From Hsuehochloa calcarea (Eukaryota; Streptophyta; Magnoliopsida; Poales; Poaceae): DNA of 64,000 nt. The stretch lies in NCBI GenBank assembly GCA_036346395.1, contig CM070604.1, forward strand, positions 6,433,904 through 6,497,903, read 5' to 3'. Positions 45,887-58,499 of the stretch are shown here, one piece after another; within the stretch, counting starts at the first letter, position 1; every line of letters begins with the position of its first letter. Under the pieces are notes generated by a model that was given only the letters and a program-made list of their open reading frames with translations, searched no databases and was not told the DNA's origin. A program made the translations under genes and the position numbers.

Positions 45887-46911
45887 TGTTGGAATTAAAT
45901 GGGCTAAGCCCATATTAGAATATCCAATTTAATTCCTGGTAAATCTCAAAAGCCCATATGCTTGTGCTAAATTGTTTAGTCCCATATGGACAATTGAAGG
46001 GGAGTTGCACCTGTTTATAAGGTGGAACGTGAGACCTCTTCTTGTGGAATTGGAGAGAGCCAAGAGACAACACACGCTGCTGGCCGCTCGCTCGCCTCGC
46101 CGAGCCGAGCCGAGCCGTGCCGCGCCGCCGCCGTCTTGCGTCTTGTGTCTTTGTCTTTGTCTTTGTCGCGTCGACGCGTCGCTGCAGTGTGCACACACAG
46201 CACGCGTCCAGTCTGGCGCGATTTTCTTTATCTATTCGAAAATCGAAACGCTCTGACATTGATGGCGACTGTTGGTCTCTATTGTCTTTTAGTTTCTGGC
46301 AACTGTTGGCTTTTAGTTTCTGGCAACTGTTGGCCTTTGGATTCCGAGTTCTGGCTATAAAAGGAACAAAGGCGCTTCTTTGGTTGGTTAGTTTTTCCAC
46401 ATCCACACATCCACGCTCTCTTTGTTGTTGTCTCGGCACTCTCCATCCCGCGAGACGCGTGTACACGTCCGCACCGGAGAGCAGCCTCCGAACCCTCATC
46501 CTCGAAGGCTTGCACGAGCGAGGACGAATAAGGTTTTTGGGGAGCGTTCGCGCGACTGCTCACTGCTACGTCTACATCATCAACGCTCTGCTACGTTGTA
46601 CATCAACTGCCTGCTACTACATACTACATCAACCATACTACTACTACCACTACGTCATGACGAACGACGCAATCATCAAGAACACTACTGCATCTTCCTC
46701 TGAATCTGGGTATGCCTATATCTTTCTTGTTACTTGTTTTGCTTTACTGTTAATTGTTGTCTTGAACACTGAGATAGAATTGCTGGCTTCTGTTCTTCTA
46801 GAATCTGAATCTAGCATTCCTATAGTGTTCTTTGTGATCTGCTTTATGCATTTGTTTCATCTATTATATTTCTGGATTAAAATAATTCGAAAAATGCTTA
46901 TATGCTCAACA
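45887..46911 (+). repeat. 5' LTR of the second copia element
   Basis: 1025 bp, TGTTGG...CAACA. It holds a likely core promoter and R region (GGCTATAAAAGGAAC at about 46353-46367, then CTTTGGTTGG). A recurring GTTTCTGGCAACTGTTGGC motif occurs just upstream. Confidence 0.9.
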
Positions 46912-46929
46912 ATCCAAAAACCTTATTCT

Positions 46930-49900
46930 AGGCATAGGCATTTTTCGTCAACTGGCTTTGCTGCTGCGCTCAAACCCTCTGTATTCGATGGTGCGAATTA
47001 CAAGAGGTGGCGCACCAAGATGGTGCTTTGGCTAACTGCCATGAACATTTACCATGTGGCAAACGGCAAGCCTGAAGGAACACTTACTCCTGAACAGGAG
47101 CAAGCGTTCGAGGCTGCTGATAACCTTTTTAAAGGTGCCGTGGTTAGTGTTCTTGGTGAGAAGTTAGTCGATGCATACATGGTGATTACATCTGGGAAGG
47201 AGATGTGGGAAGCACTCGAGGCTAAATTTGGGGTCTCGGATGCAGGCAGTGAATTGTATCTCATGGAGCAATACCATGACTACAGAATGGTTGATAACCG
47301 TTCTGTAGTTGAACAGGCTCATGAGATACAATCCATGGCTAAAGAACTTGAGTACTTCAAGTGTGTGTTAATGGACAAATTTGTCATGGGGTATTATTGC
47401 CAAACTTCCTTCTTCTTGGAGGAATTTTGCTACTTCTCTGAAACACAAGAGACAAGAGTTTTCTGTTGAAAATCTCATTGGGTCTCTTGATGTTGAAGAG
47501 AAGGCGAGGGCAAAAGATACACACACTAGAGGTAATGAGGGACATTCTAGTGCCAATATGGTGCAAAAGAAGAATGTCCAAACTCAAAAGTTCAAAGGCA
47601 AGAACAAGAGTGCACAAACAACAAGCTTCAAGAAGAAGAAGAAGAACACAAAGGAAAGCCTTTGCTTTGTGTGCGGTGAACTTAGTCATTGGGCCAAGGA
47701 TTGCAATAACGCAAGGGTGGAAAAAATAAGCAATGGCGAAATTCCAAGTCCGCCAATGTTGTAGTTGGTACTCTTGAGACGGAACTTGTGGTATGGTAAT
47801 TTACCTCTTTTTTTCCGTATGTCAATCTACCGATTGGTGGATAGACACTTGGTGCTAATATACATGTGTGTCTGATATTTCATTGTTTTCTTCTTACCAG
47901 TCACTCGGGATTCAAATTGTTCTAATGGGGAACGGGTCACATGCTACTGCTCATGGTGTTGGTACGGTCGATCCAAGTTTACTGGGGAAGATTGTGCAAC
48001 TCAAGAACGTGCATCATGTGCCATCCATCAATAAGAATCTCGTTAGCGGATCTCTTACGTGTAGAGATGGCTTTAGATCGTGTTTGAATCCAATAAATTT
48101 ATTGTGTCCAAGTGTGGACAATTTGTTGGTAAAGGCTATGTGTGCGGAGGCTTGTTCCGCCTATCTCTTTCATATTTGTGTAATAATGTTGTGAACCATG
48201 TTTGCAAAGGGTAATGAGACTACTATTTGGCATTCACGACTTTGTCACATAAATTTTGGTTGCATGACGCGTTTAGCTAGTTTAGAGTTAATCCCAAATT
48301 TACCCTTGTCAAAGGTTCTAAGTGTCAAGTTTGTGTGCAATCAAAGCGACCTCGTAAGCCTCATAAAGTCTGCGAGGTAAGAAACTTGGCACCATTAGAA
48401 CTCATACATTTAGATCTGTGAGATGAATGGTGTGTTGACAAAAGGTGGTAATAGATATTTCATGACTTTGATTGATGACTCCACTAGGTTCTGCTTTTGT
48501 GTATCTTTTGAAAACTAAAGATGAAGCTCTTCACTACTTTAAAATCTATAAGGCGTGTCGAGAACCAACTTGAAAGGAAAATCAAAAGGTTAGGTCCGAT
48601 CGTGGCGAATACTTTTCTAATGAGTTCAATTTATTCGTGAGGAACATGGTATAATCCATGAGAGGACACCTCCTATTCACCCAGTCAAATGGGGTTCTTT
48701 GAAAGAAAGAACCGCACTCTAATCGAAGTTGGTTAACGCCATGTTAGACACAATGGTCTTTCCAAAGCATGGTGGGGAGGCTATATTGACTTCATGTCAT
48801 GTCCTGAACAGGTTCCTACAAAGAATAAAGAGATAACCCCATATGAACAATGGGAGAAGAAAAGACTATCACTTTCATACTTGCGTGCTTGGGGTTGTTT
48901 GGCGAAAGTCAATGTGCCAATTCCCAAAAGGCGTAAGCTTGGGCCAAAACCGTGGATTGTGTCTTTCTAGGCTATGCTCATCATAGCGTTGGATATAGAT
49001 TTCTAGTGGTGAAATCTGAGTACCGACATGCATGTTGGTACAATTATGGAGTCCAGAGATGCTACATTCTTTGAGGATATTTTTCCAATGAAAGATATGC
49101 CTAGTTCATCGAGTCGGAACTGATACAATTCTGAACTCGCCATTCCAATGGAATATTTTGAACAAACCCCGAGCAAATTCACGAGGAGGAAGACAATGAA
49201 ACTCTGAGAAAGAGTAAAAGACAAAGGACTGCAAAGTCTTTTGGTCCTGATTTCATTGTGTACCTTGTGGATGATACTCCAAGTACTATTTACGATGCGT
49301 ATGCTTCACGGATGCGAATCTTTGGAAGGAAGCAACAGAATGAAATGGATTCCATTATATGTAATGGAACTTGGGAGATCATTGAAAGTCCCTTATGGTT
49401 GTAAACCCAGTAGGATGCAAGTGGGTGTTCAAAAGAAGCTTAGGCCCGATGGTACTATTGAAAAGTACAAGGCACGTCTTGTGGCCAAGGGTTATACCCA
49501 AAAGGAAGGCAAAGATTTCTTTGATACTTATTCACCTGTGGCTAGATTGACCACTATTCGAGTACTACTATCTTTGGCTGCCTCACATGATCTTCTCGTT
49601 CATCAGATGGATGTTAAGACGGCTTTCCTAAATGGAGAGTTGGACGAGGAAATTTACATGGATCAGCCAGATGGATTTGTAGTAGATGGTCAAGAAGGAA
49701 AGGTGTGCAAGTTGTTGAAATCTCTGTATGGTCTTAAACAAGCACCTAAGCAGTGGCATGAAAAGTTTGACGAAACTTTAACGTCTCAGAGGCTTTATTG
49801 TGAATGAAGTCGACGATGTGTGTATTATCGCCATGGTGGGGGCGAGGAGTCATTCTCTGTCTGTATGTTGATGACATACTGATCTTTGGGACCAACCTTA

Positions 49901-50560
49901 ATGTGATTAAGGAGGTCAAGGATTTCTTGTCTCAGAATTTTGAGATGAAAGATCTGGGAGTAGCTGATGTTATCTTAAACATCAAGCTGTTGAGAGGTGA
50001 TGATGGTGGGATTACTTTGTTGCAATCCCATTATGTGGAAAAGGTTCCAGTCGTTATGGATATAGCGATCGCAAACCCTCTCCAACACCTTATGATCCTA
50101 GCGTGTTGCTTAGAAAGAATCGGAGAATAGCTAGAGACCAATTGAGATATTCTCAGATAATTGGTTAACTCATGTATTTAGCTAGCGGTACCAGGCCTGA
50201 TATCTCGTTTGCTGTGAGCAAACTAAGCCGTTTTGTTTCCAATCCGGGAGATGATCATTGGCATGCTCTTGAGAGGGTAATGCGCTATCTAAAGGGTACT
50301 ATGAGCTATGGCATTCACTATACCGGGTACCCTAGGTCTTTGGAGGTTATAGTGATTCAAACTAGATATCCGATGTTTGATGAGATTAAGGCCACAAGTG
50401 GATATGTCTTCTTACTTGGAGGTGGCGCTGCTTCATGGAAGTCTTGCAAGCGCACCATCTTAACGAGGTCAACAATGGAAGCGAGAACTCACAAATTAGA
50501 TACTACCACCGTTGAAGCCGATTGGCCGTGAGCTCTTGATGGATTTGCTTGGTGGTTGAA
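46930..50560 (+). pseudogene. Copia gag-pol relic
   Basis: Gag reads from about 46930 (FDGANYKRWRTKMVLWLTAM, then EALEAKFGVSDAGSELY) and shifts frame near 47390 into AKLPSSWRNFATSLKHKRQE and a zinc knuckle (CFVCGELSHWAKDC). Protease-like sequence follows at 47870-48190 (VLMGNGSHATAHG), then the pre-integrase HHCC region (IWHSRLCHINF, 48230). The integrase part (48380-49130) is heavily damaged. Reverse transcriptase is clearest: 49241-49807 (KARLVAKGYTQKEGKDFFDT, HQMDVKTAFLNGELDEEIYM, SLYGLKQAPKQW) and 49804-50130 with the catalytic LYVDDILIFG. RNase H (50172-50531) shows SGYVFLLGGGAASWKS. Frameshifts and stops separate all parts, so no polyprotein can be made. Confidence 0.92.
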
Positions 50561-51353
50561 AAACCGTGCGGCTATTCGATGAACTGTGACAATCGATCGT
50601 GATTGTTAAGGTGAACAGATTCTAAGGATAATATGAAGTCATCAAGACATGTGAAGAGAAGACCAAGTCCGCGAAAAAATGAGAAACTCCGAGTAATAGC
50701 TTTGGATTATATCCAAGCAACTAAAAATCTGCGCATCCCTTCACAAAGGGTTTACCACGGAATGTGATAGACAATGCATCGAGGGAGATGGGTTTGAGAC
50801 CCACGTGAGTTTTACCATAGTGGTAACTCCATCCTATGTGATCGGAGATCCCGTGAAGTAGGATTACGAAACAAGCTATTGGTTAACTGGGAGGAGAGTA
50901 CTTTTACGCACTCCACCCATTGGAGATGCAATTCTCTCCTAAATCAGTATGGCGAGTTGATTTTTATCTTAATGTGTTCTGTGGCTTATTTAAGCAAAGA
51001 TGTCGCCCTACAGAGCGCCTTGAAAGAGCACACCTATATGAGCCCGACTGCTAGTCACAGCCTATGAGATAGGGTAATCTCTAGGAAACTCATGAATAGG
51101 CATGGAGTATGACTTTTATGCTCCAAACCGCGGAGATGCCTGACAGCCTAGTATCAGTTACGGACATAAGTGAAACTTATTCACACAAAACTGTCAATTC
51201 AAGGCTTTGTCCATTGTGCAGTTGTGAATAAGTGTAGCTTCTGTTCTAGGTGGATGTTCAACCCTAACCGGTCTCCATCAAAACACTGGTATATTAAAAC
51301 AATAACTGTGGATCAAGGCATTTGACATGTGCTCTTGAGATCTGGTGGGGGAT

Positions 51354-52427
51354 TGTTGGAATTAAATGGGCTAAGCCCATATTAGAATATCCAATTTAAT
51401 TCCTGGTAAATCTCAAAAGCCCATATGCTTGTGCTAAATTGTTTAGTCCCATATGGACAATTGAAGGGGAGTTGCACTGCTTATAAGGTGGAACGTGAGA
51501 CCTCTTCTTGTGGAATTGAGAGAGCCAAGAGACAACACACGCTGCGCTTCGCCGCCTCGTCGTCTTAGGCCGAGCCGTCTTTGGTTTTATCTTTGTCTCA
51601 GACGACGACGTCGCGTGTGCACACAGCACGCGTCAGTGCGGCGCGATTTTCTTTATCTATTCAAAATCAAACGCTCGACATTGATGACGCATCGTTGGTC
51701 TCTAGTCTCTTTATTTTTGCCATTAAAAGAACAACGCTCGAATCGTTCACCCTTCAACTTCGTAATCGTTGTCTTTTGGTTTCTGGCAACTGTTGGCTTT
51801 TAGTTTCTGGTAACTGTTGGCCTTTGGTTTCCTGGCAACTGTTGGCCTTTGGATTCCGAGTTCTGGCTATAAAAGGAACAGTGCAGTTCTGCTTCTTTGG
51901 TTGGTTAGTTTTTCCACATCCACACATCCACAGTCTCTTTGTTGTTGTCTCTGGCACTCTCCATCCCGGCGAGACGCGTGTACGGTCGCACCGGGAGAGC
52001 AGGCCTCCGGAACCCTCATCCTCAAAGGCTTGCACGAGCGAGGACGAATAAGGTTTTTGGGGAGCGTTCGCGCGACTGCTCACTGCTACGTCTACATCAT
52101 CAACGCTCTGCTACGTTCTACATCAACTGCCTGCTACTACATACTACATCAACCATACTACTACTACCACTACGTCATGACGAACGACGCAATCATCAAG
52201 AACACTACTGCATCTTCCTCTGAATCTGGGTATGCCTATATCTTTCTTGTTACTTGTTTTGCTTTACTGTTAATTGTTGTCTTGAACATCGAGATAGAAT
52301 TGTCGGCTTCGCTTTTCTAGAATCAATCTAGCATTCCTATAGTGTTCTTTGTGATCCGCTTATGCATTTGTTTCATCTATTATATTTCTGGATTAAAATA
52401 ATTCGAAAAATGCTTATATGCTCAACA
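51354..52427 (+). repeat. 3' LTR of the second copia element
   Basis: 1074 bp, the same termini as the 5' LTR, followed by the TAAAC duplication. It contains the same GGCTATAAAAGGAAC box near 51864-51878, and one more copy of the GGCAACTGTTGGC motif than the 5' LTR. Confidence 0.9.
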
Positions 52428-52432
52428 TAAAC

Positions 52433-53446
52433 TACGAGATGATTTAAGATCAAGTCAATCTACTATAGATATAGAAGAGAATCATACCGGCTACAAATCA
52501 GAGATTCTATCTCCAGTAATATTAGCGTACTAACACATTCTTAAAGAAAATAAAAATCGACATTCAGCCAGACGCGAGTTCCTTCGGCTCAAAAGGAGCG
52601 AGCATCGCTCGCTAGTGACCAATGTGGTGTGTGCTGCAGCATGCATGTGTACGAGAATTTGTGTGACAACGGCTCACGCATAAAAGCCTGTACGGACTGT
52701 ATGCTCTGCTTCTTTGCTCTGGACGTCATGGGCATCTCTGGCCTTAAAAGCTGCGTTACAAATAAAAACAGCTGATAAAAAAGTACAGTGCAACACAAAC
52801 GTGTGGCTGCACTGATCTTAGGTCGTGTTTACAACACGGAAAATTACTATGAATTTTGGAGGACAGGGAGAGGGGAAGAAAGATAGAAATTTAACTGAAC
52901 AAATTTAGCATCTTGTGCCATGGGCATGTGAATCAACAGCGGACGGATTCTATTTGTCCTAGAGCAGTAACATGATACGATCGAGTTTGGTCTGGTCTAT
53001 GCAAGTTTAAGCCAGAGCTGAGCAACTGATCTGATTTTTTGCACTGCTCTCGCTTTGCAGGCGTTTTTGTAACTTTTAAGGTAGTTCCAGATGTGCCTAG
53101 CTAGGTTTGGTTCTGTTTGTTCTCTTTGTCGCCTTAAAATGGTTATCGTTCGTGCTGCAAAAAAAAAACACCGCACTATTTACTTGCAGTCACAGGGACT
53201 GTTCTGTCAGGGCGTGCCGCTTTCTCCCTTTTTTTAGCGGAGCCCCGCTTCTTTTCAAGATAAATCAAACCTAAACGTACGAGCGGTGCCTCTTAACACT
53301 TGGCCATTTGCGAAATTGCAAGGAAAACGCGGGCATTTTATTACTACTAGTAGAGTTTGCAAGGATTCTCCTTCCTTATCTTTCGAGTTATCCTCCAATT
53401 CCACACGCTGAAATGCAGTGCCCAGACCAGTTGCTCATGCTGTCAT
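52433..53446. other. Unassigned sequence between the copia element and the MULE fragment
   Basis: No gene, TIR or TSD can be supported. The composition is unremarkable, with a short A-run near 53158. Confidence 0.4.
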
Positions 53447-54215
53447 TCAGCTCCTTGACCCCGAAAACCGAGTCGAAGATATTTGCTCATTGAGCGTTGA
53501 CTTTTCCAGAGCATCCTTCAACTACGCACTTTACTGTGTAATGTCCTGGGTTGTACCGGTGCACTCGGTATACATGACCGATGGACAAGGCATGTCGTGC
53601 TATAGCTTGTTGCACGTCCGCTTTGTTAGGGAGTATTGCTCAACTAAGAGATTGTTGGCATCAAACCCCCATTGGGAGCCTTCTTCTTGCGGTAGTACGA
53701 GCGAACGCATCGCGATATCATCAAGTCTCAATGCCACGTAAGGCACCTCCGATGGCACAATTCCCCTGGTTGGACCACCGACCTGGTGTGCGTCCTCGTT
53801 GCTACCATCCGAGCTTGGGTCAACGTCCTCGTCGGACTCTGACTCGAGAGGCTGGTCCGGTAGATAATCGTGACAGTCAATACGGGCCGACCACCACAAT
53901 TCCGCCCCCTCGTTTTGCACAAAATTATGCATGAGTCTTTCCTCCGAGACAACACATTTCGTGCTACCGTCTTCAAGCTCATCATGCGTTTGCCCGCTTG
54001 TAGAGGCCCCGACATCATCAAGGTTTATCTACGCCCTGCGTACGAAATTCATGTACACCATCGGCTTCTCGTAAATGGCCGCCTCGGGTTGGGAGTCAAT
54101 CTGCATGTGCTTGCTCCATGCTACGCTTCCATGCACCGTGACGAGCTCCCACACATCATTCTTGCAGGTGATCCCCTCGATCACAAGTTTCTTCATTATT
54201 ACCTCCGTGATGAAC
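53447..54215 (-). pseudogene. Second copy (769 bp) of the MULE transposase N-terminal region
   Basis: Aligns end to end with 43839-44607 without a single indel and with an estimated 96-97% identity (scattered substitutions). It starts at TCAGCTCCTTGACCCC and stops after GTGATGAAC, both inside the coding sequence, so the 5' start (ATG region) and everything past the mudrA-type domain are missing. Minus frame 53932-53600 preserves the acidic stretch (LESESDEDVDPSSDGSNEDA). Flanks on either side are unrelated to those at 44 kb. It is either a captured or duplicated fragment or the remnant of another family member. Confidence 0.85.
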
Positions 54216-54402
54216 AAAACTAGCACTAGCGTCTCGCGGCGCTGGTGACGGCGAACCAGGCCGGGGCGTGAGCAACTGAATGGGCTCATATGGCATGTAT
54301 CCAACTTAACGGTCGGGAAATGCGCCAAGTCAGGCCGTACTTCGGGCTATGGTTTGCACGAATTCGCAAGGTGTGCAGCTGCACACGTGTCAATTTGATT
54401 TT

Positions 54403-54425
54403 TATTATTATTATTATTATTATTT
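54403..54425. repeat. (ATT)n microsatellite
   Basis: Seven to eight ATT triplets. Confidence 0.9.
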
Positions 54426-54429
54426 TGAG

Positions 54430-55790
54430 ATGTAACCGGCGGCGGCTAGATTTATTTTTAAGTTCGTATAAATATTTATAAATATCTCGTGGGCTATTCA
54501 GATTTTAAAATATCATAAACATTGAAAATTATAATAAAAACTTGAAGAAAAATACAACATGAGGAATGTAATTGAAGCATGAGCTTCGATGGAAGAAAAA
54601 CATTGAACACAATAGGTTACTAGGGTTCTTACAAACGTAATCACTCCTACCATGCAAAGATCGTATAGCTGCATGTCCCTGTTCTTACTCTACTAGTAGT
54701 TTTTTTTCCTAATTGTATGCATATATATGTATCTTTATTTAATCTCAAGTAATACATTGATTATGTGTACGGTAAATTATCTTATTAGTTTACATGGTAT
54801 TAGAATATATTGCTCATGTATACACCGATGTACCTTGGGCAACCTACGTTAAACTTATCCTGCCTCACAAGTCACACGCCAACTGCCTCACCAAACCGTA
54901 TGTCTTCTATATCTAATCGATGTCACAACTTTTTTGCTTCAACCTCCAACAGTAAGCACAAATCTTGATCGATCTCTCTCAGTTGCAACCCCTTCTAATG
55001 CAATACTTTACTACATAGCTATCTTCTACTTCTCCTCAATTATTGTTTAATGTTAATCGTTGCAACATCAACATACATACACATGCAACCGTCGTTGATC
55101 CCTGCTGGGGGCACTTGTCACTCTCACTACGGTGATCCCAAGCCTATTCTATATGGTTGCGCCATCTCTACTCAAAGGTTTTTGCTCCTATGCTTCTATA
55201 AGCATGTATTTCTATTTGTACGGATGCATGTATGTATATACGCATGCAAGGTGTTATACATATTCGTTGTCATCTTCCCTTGTGTTGATCTCTCCTCTTC
55301 TTCGACGTAGGCCAACTCAACGTTGTGGCTTCCTCACTAACTACGACGACCTCCCATCTACACTAATATCAGCATGTCTGCTTAGTCGTTGTCTAATGAT
55401 ATGGACAATCTTATCGCCATCGCCTGTGATGTCGTGCCCCTCGCTAGTGATAACACACTCCTAGCTACCTGATGGCTCCATATCGTCCATAGCTCGACTT
55501 CAATGTAAAGCTTCATCTCCTCTCTGTCAGGGTTTCTCCATTATCAAGTTTCTTTGGCCACTAACTTTTTCAACAATGTCGACGTTCACCACTTGTCATC
55601 TCGGCCATTAGCTCCTTCAACTCTAGACTTTCTCCTCAATGGCTCTGGCAAGCAGCACGACATTGTCCACGTTGAACGGCTAAGGTGAGCAGCATGACAT
55701 TGTCCTCATTTTCGTCAGCGCTGTCTCACCTCTTCGCTTCCCCATGGGTCAACGTCTTCTTACAGGATAGATCGATGTTATTGTACTCTT
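54430..55790. other. Unassigned AT-rich to mixed sequence
   Basis: No supported gene. Open frames at 55050-55464 are hydrophobic low-complexity translations without family motifs. A short near-repeat (GCAGCACGACATTGTCC near 55652, GCAGCATGACATTGTCC near 55689) is present. Confidence 0.4.
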
Positions 55791-55794
55791 TTGT

Positions 55795-57310
55795 GGTCTC
55801 CTTCGACACCATTCGTGTTATCCTTGTTATAAATTTATTTTTATTCAAATGTTTAATTATTTTTAATTGGAATTTGCATACAAATTATATTGCTAATTTT
55901 ATTTTATTTTTTTAAATTTTAGTTATTTAGGGATTTTACTTTGGAATTGGTTTGAAAATCAAATTACAAATTTTCTTTTATTTTTTATTTCGAATTTTAG
56001 TTGTTTTTTCTTGGAATTCGCATACTAATCTGATTGTTATTAATTTTTATTCTGAACTACAATTATTTAGGGATTTTAACTTGGAATTTATATAGAAATC
56101 GAATTGCTACTTTTATTTATTTTTCTTTTATTCCAAATTTTAGTTTTTTTGTTGGATTTTGCATACAAATCTAATTGCCAATTGTTGTTTAAATTTTATT
56201 CTGAATTATAATTATTTTATATTTTACTTAGGAAACCGAATGGAAATCAAATTGCTTATTTTATTTTATTTCTTATTCTAAATTTTAATTTTAATGTACT
56301 TGACGCATACTCCTTTTGATCTAGACCATTATAATCTAGATGCACCACGATCAACAGTGTGGATCTTTCTCGTTTTTCTACACTTAACATGGAAATTTTT
56401 AGCCTTTGAAAACGGATGTGATGACTTCTTTTGTGTTTTCGCTAACACCATTCGTACTATTCTCGTTGTAAATTTTATTTTTATTCAACATTTCAATACT
56501 TTTTATTGGAGCTTGTATACAAATAAAATTGCTAACTTTATTTAATTTATCCTGAATTTTAGTTATTTGGGGATTTTACTTTAGAATTCGTATGAAAATC
56601 AAATTGCAATTCTTCTTTTATTTCTTATTCCAAATTTAAGTTATTTTTTCTTGAAATCTGTACATGAATCCTATTGCTAATTTTTACTTAATTTTTATTC
56701 TGAATTAAATTTATTTAGGATTTTTTAAATCAAATTGATTATTTTATTTTATTTTGAATTTGAATTTGAATTTGAATTTTTTTGTTGTATTTCGTATACA
56801 AATCTAATTGCCAATTATTGATTAAATTTTATTCAGAATTACAATTAATTCAATTTGTATCAAAATCAAAATTCTAATTTTTATGATTTGTTTATTCAAA
56901 ATTTATGTTAATTTCTCACTGAATTTTGTATATAGATCTAATTGTCATTTTTTGTTTATTTTTTATTTTGAATTTTAATTATTTAGGGATTTTACTTAGG
57001 CATTCGTATGTAAATCAAATCTCTAATTTTATTTTAGTTTTATTCCGAATTGCAGTTTTATTGTAATTAGTATTGACTTTTTACTTAGGAATCCGTATGA
57101 AAATCAATTTACTAATTTTAATTTATTTTGTATTGTAAATTTTAATTTTATTGTACTTGATATGAACTCTTTGTTTTAATCTAAATTGTTATAATCATGA
57201 CCCAGCATGACCGACAGTGTAAATCTTTATCTTTTTTTTACCGATTAACATGAGAATTTCTAGCCATTGAGAGCGAACATGATGGCTTATTTTGACTCTA
57301 CTTTAATAAT
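55795..57310. repeat. AT-rich long-unit tandem repeat (units of roughly 640-860 bp with nested sub-repeats)
   Basis: CACCATTCGT(G/A)... with downstream ATTTTTATTCAA at 55807 recurs at 56447. A second landmark (ATTATAATC...AACAGTGT...ACATGGAAATTTTTAGCC, 56328-56405) recurs degraded at 57187-57265. Between them the words GAATTTTAGTTATTTAGGGATTTTACTT and ATACAAATCTAATTGCCAAT appear many times as smaller sub-repeats. Only low-complexity Phe/Ile/Leu frames exist. Confidence 0.75.
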
Positions 57311-57361
57311 ATAACTAGTGTAATCACCTGCGCAATTGCATAGGCTAGTGAAGTGCTAGTA

Positions 57362-57583
57362 CTCCCTTTGTCCCACAATTTAAATATATCCTCTTGAGAA
57401 GTGGCATCCCACAATATAAGCCCATTGAGGGAATCAAAGTATAGTTATTGCAATATTTTTGTTTTATACCCCTACTTTAATGCAGAAAAAGTGGTTAGTT
57501 AACTGTAGTGTGCCCTTGATAGGGGTGTGTATGGTCCAATGACATCAAAAAATTCTTAGATTTATATTGTGGGATGGAGGGAG
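57362..57583. mobile_element. Stowaway (Tc1/mariner) MITE
   Basis: 222 bp with TIRs CTCCCTTTGTCCCACAAT and ATTGTGGGATGGAGGGAG and a TA duplication at 57360-57361 and 57584-57585. The end sequence is the common grass Stowaway form. Internal TTAAATATATCC and TAGATTTATATTG also pair. Confidence 0.95.
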
Positions 57584-57589
57584 TATGAT

Positions 57590-58499
57590 TTTGATGTGCG
57601 GAATAATAATAACTTCCAATAAACTTTGAATACTTTCTTAAATGACAAAGATCAATAGTAGAAAATTCTCATAGCCAAACAATCACAAATCTTGCATCTC
57701 CTTCTTATTTTTTTTTGCGAAGATGCGATTTAAAGACACATGAAAAGTTCTAATAGAAATAACAAAATTCACTAAGCAAGCTCCTTATTCTAAGTAGTCT
57801 AAAATTCTAAATAGCATATTGACATAGTTTACTTAGCATTGTCAGTGGCATGGTACACAAAGCTTTTAGTTGTATTGAAATTTACTGTCATGACTAACCT
57901 ACATGTTTAGATGTTACCAGGTATGTGTTACCATGATAGAATTAATTGATGTAACATTACAATTTTAGAATTGTAGAAACAATATAAACCTGCCAGCTAT
58001 ACAATTTTAGAAAAGTGAAACAAATAAGCGTACCAAGTATGAACTAAAGATGATGAACACCATAATAATGAAAAAAAAATCGATCACCGATCTAACCTAA
58101 ACAAAGAAAGTTTTTTTTCCTTTTTGTTGTTCTGTGCTTCCTCGAGATTAGCTTCTTAACCGATAAACCTGCACTAGTTACTTATAGCCATGTGTGCTAG
58201 TTTATCTTGAATGAACTAGCTCCTACTTGCTCTGAAGTTGTAGCTTGCGATCTGCTGCAAAATTTACTAAAAATTAATTAAGCCTATTGTTTAGTTACGG
58301 TGATGAGGATACGAACCCCTATAGATATAATCATATTTGCTATGCTTGTTATTTCAATTACAAGAGTTCGTACGTTTCACTTAAATTATCAGGTGAGCTC
58401 GTTTTTAGGAGTATATTTATATTATATGAACTATATAATGCTATCTAATGATGAAAATATATATTTGTATAGCATCACATCACTTTTTGTTCAAGCTAA
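57590..58499. other. AT-rich gene-free stretch
   Basis: No gene, TIR or LTR can be supported. One short hydrophobic frame (58300-58506) has no family signature. Confidence 0.4.

Larger units (their letters stand above)
45887..52427 (+). mobile_element. Ty1/copia LTR retrotransposon with about 1-kb LTRs, decayed
   Basis: LTRs 45887-46911 and 51354-52427 start TGTTGGAATTAAATGGGC and end TGCTCAACA. The TSD TAAAC lies at 45882-45886 and 52428-52432. A purine-rich tract (TGGTGGGGGAT) precedes the right LTR. Gag, protease, integrase, reverse transcriptase and RNase H relics follow in copia order on the plus strand. The LTRs differ by a segment of roughly 70-100 bp present mainly in the right copy (about 51680-51780) and by many small indels. 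The gag wording (MVLWLTAMNIYH, then HEIQSMAKELE) is close to large grass copia families of the BARE/Angela kind; that assignment is by recall. Confidence 0.93.

Noticed and set aside
46042..47469. A 475-residue plus-strand open frame spanning the copia 5' LTR and gag
   Set aside because: Only its last part is gag. The first 290 or so residues are read-through of the LTR, including the promoter and the LTR end, so it is not one protein.
53727..54021. Short frames resembling a separate gene near 54 kb
   Set aside because: They match alternative frames of the same MULE transposase segment at 44.1-44.4 kb.
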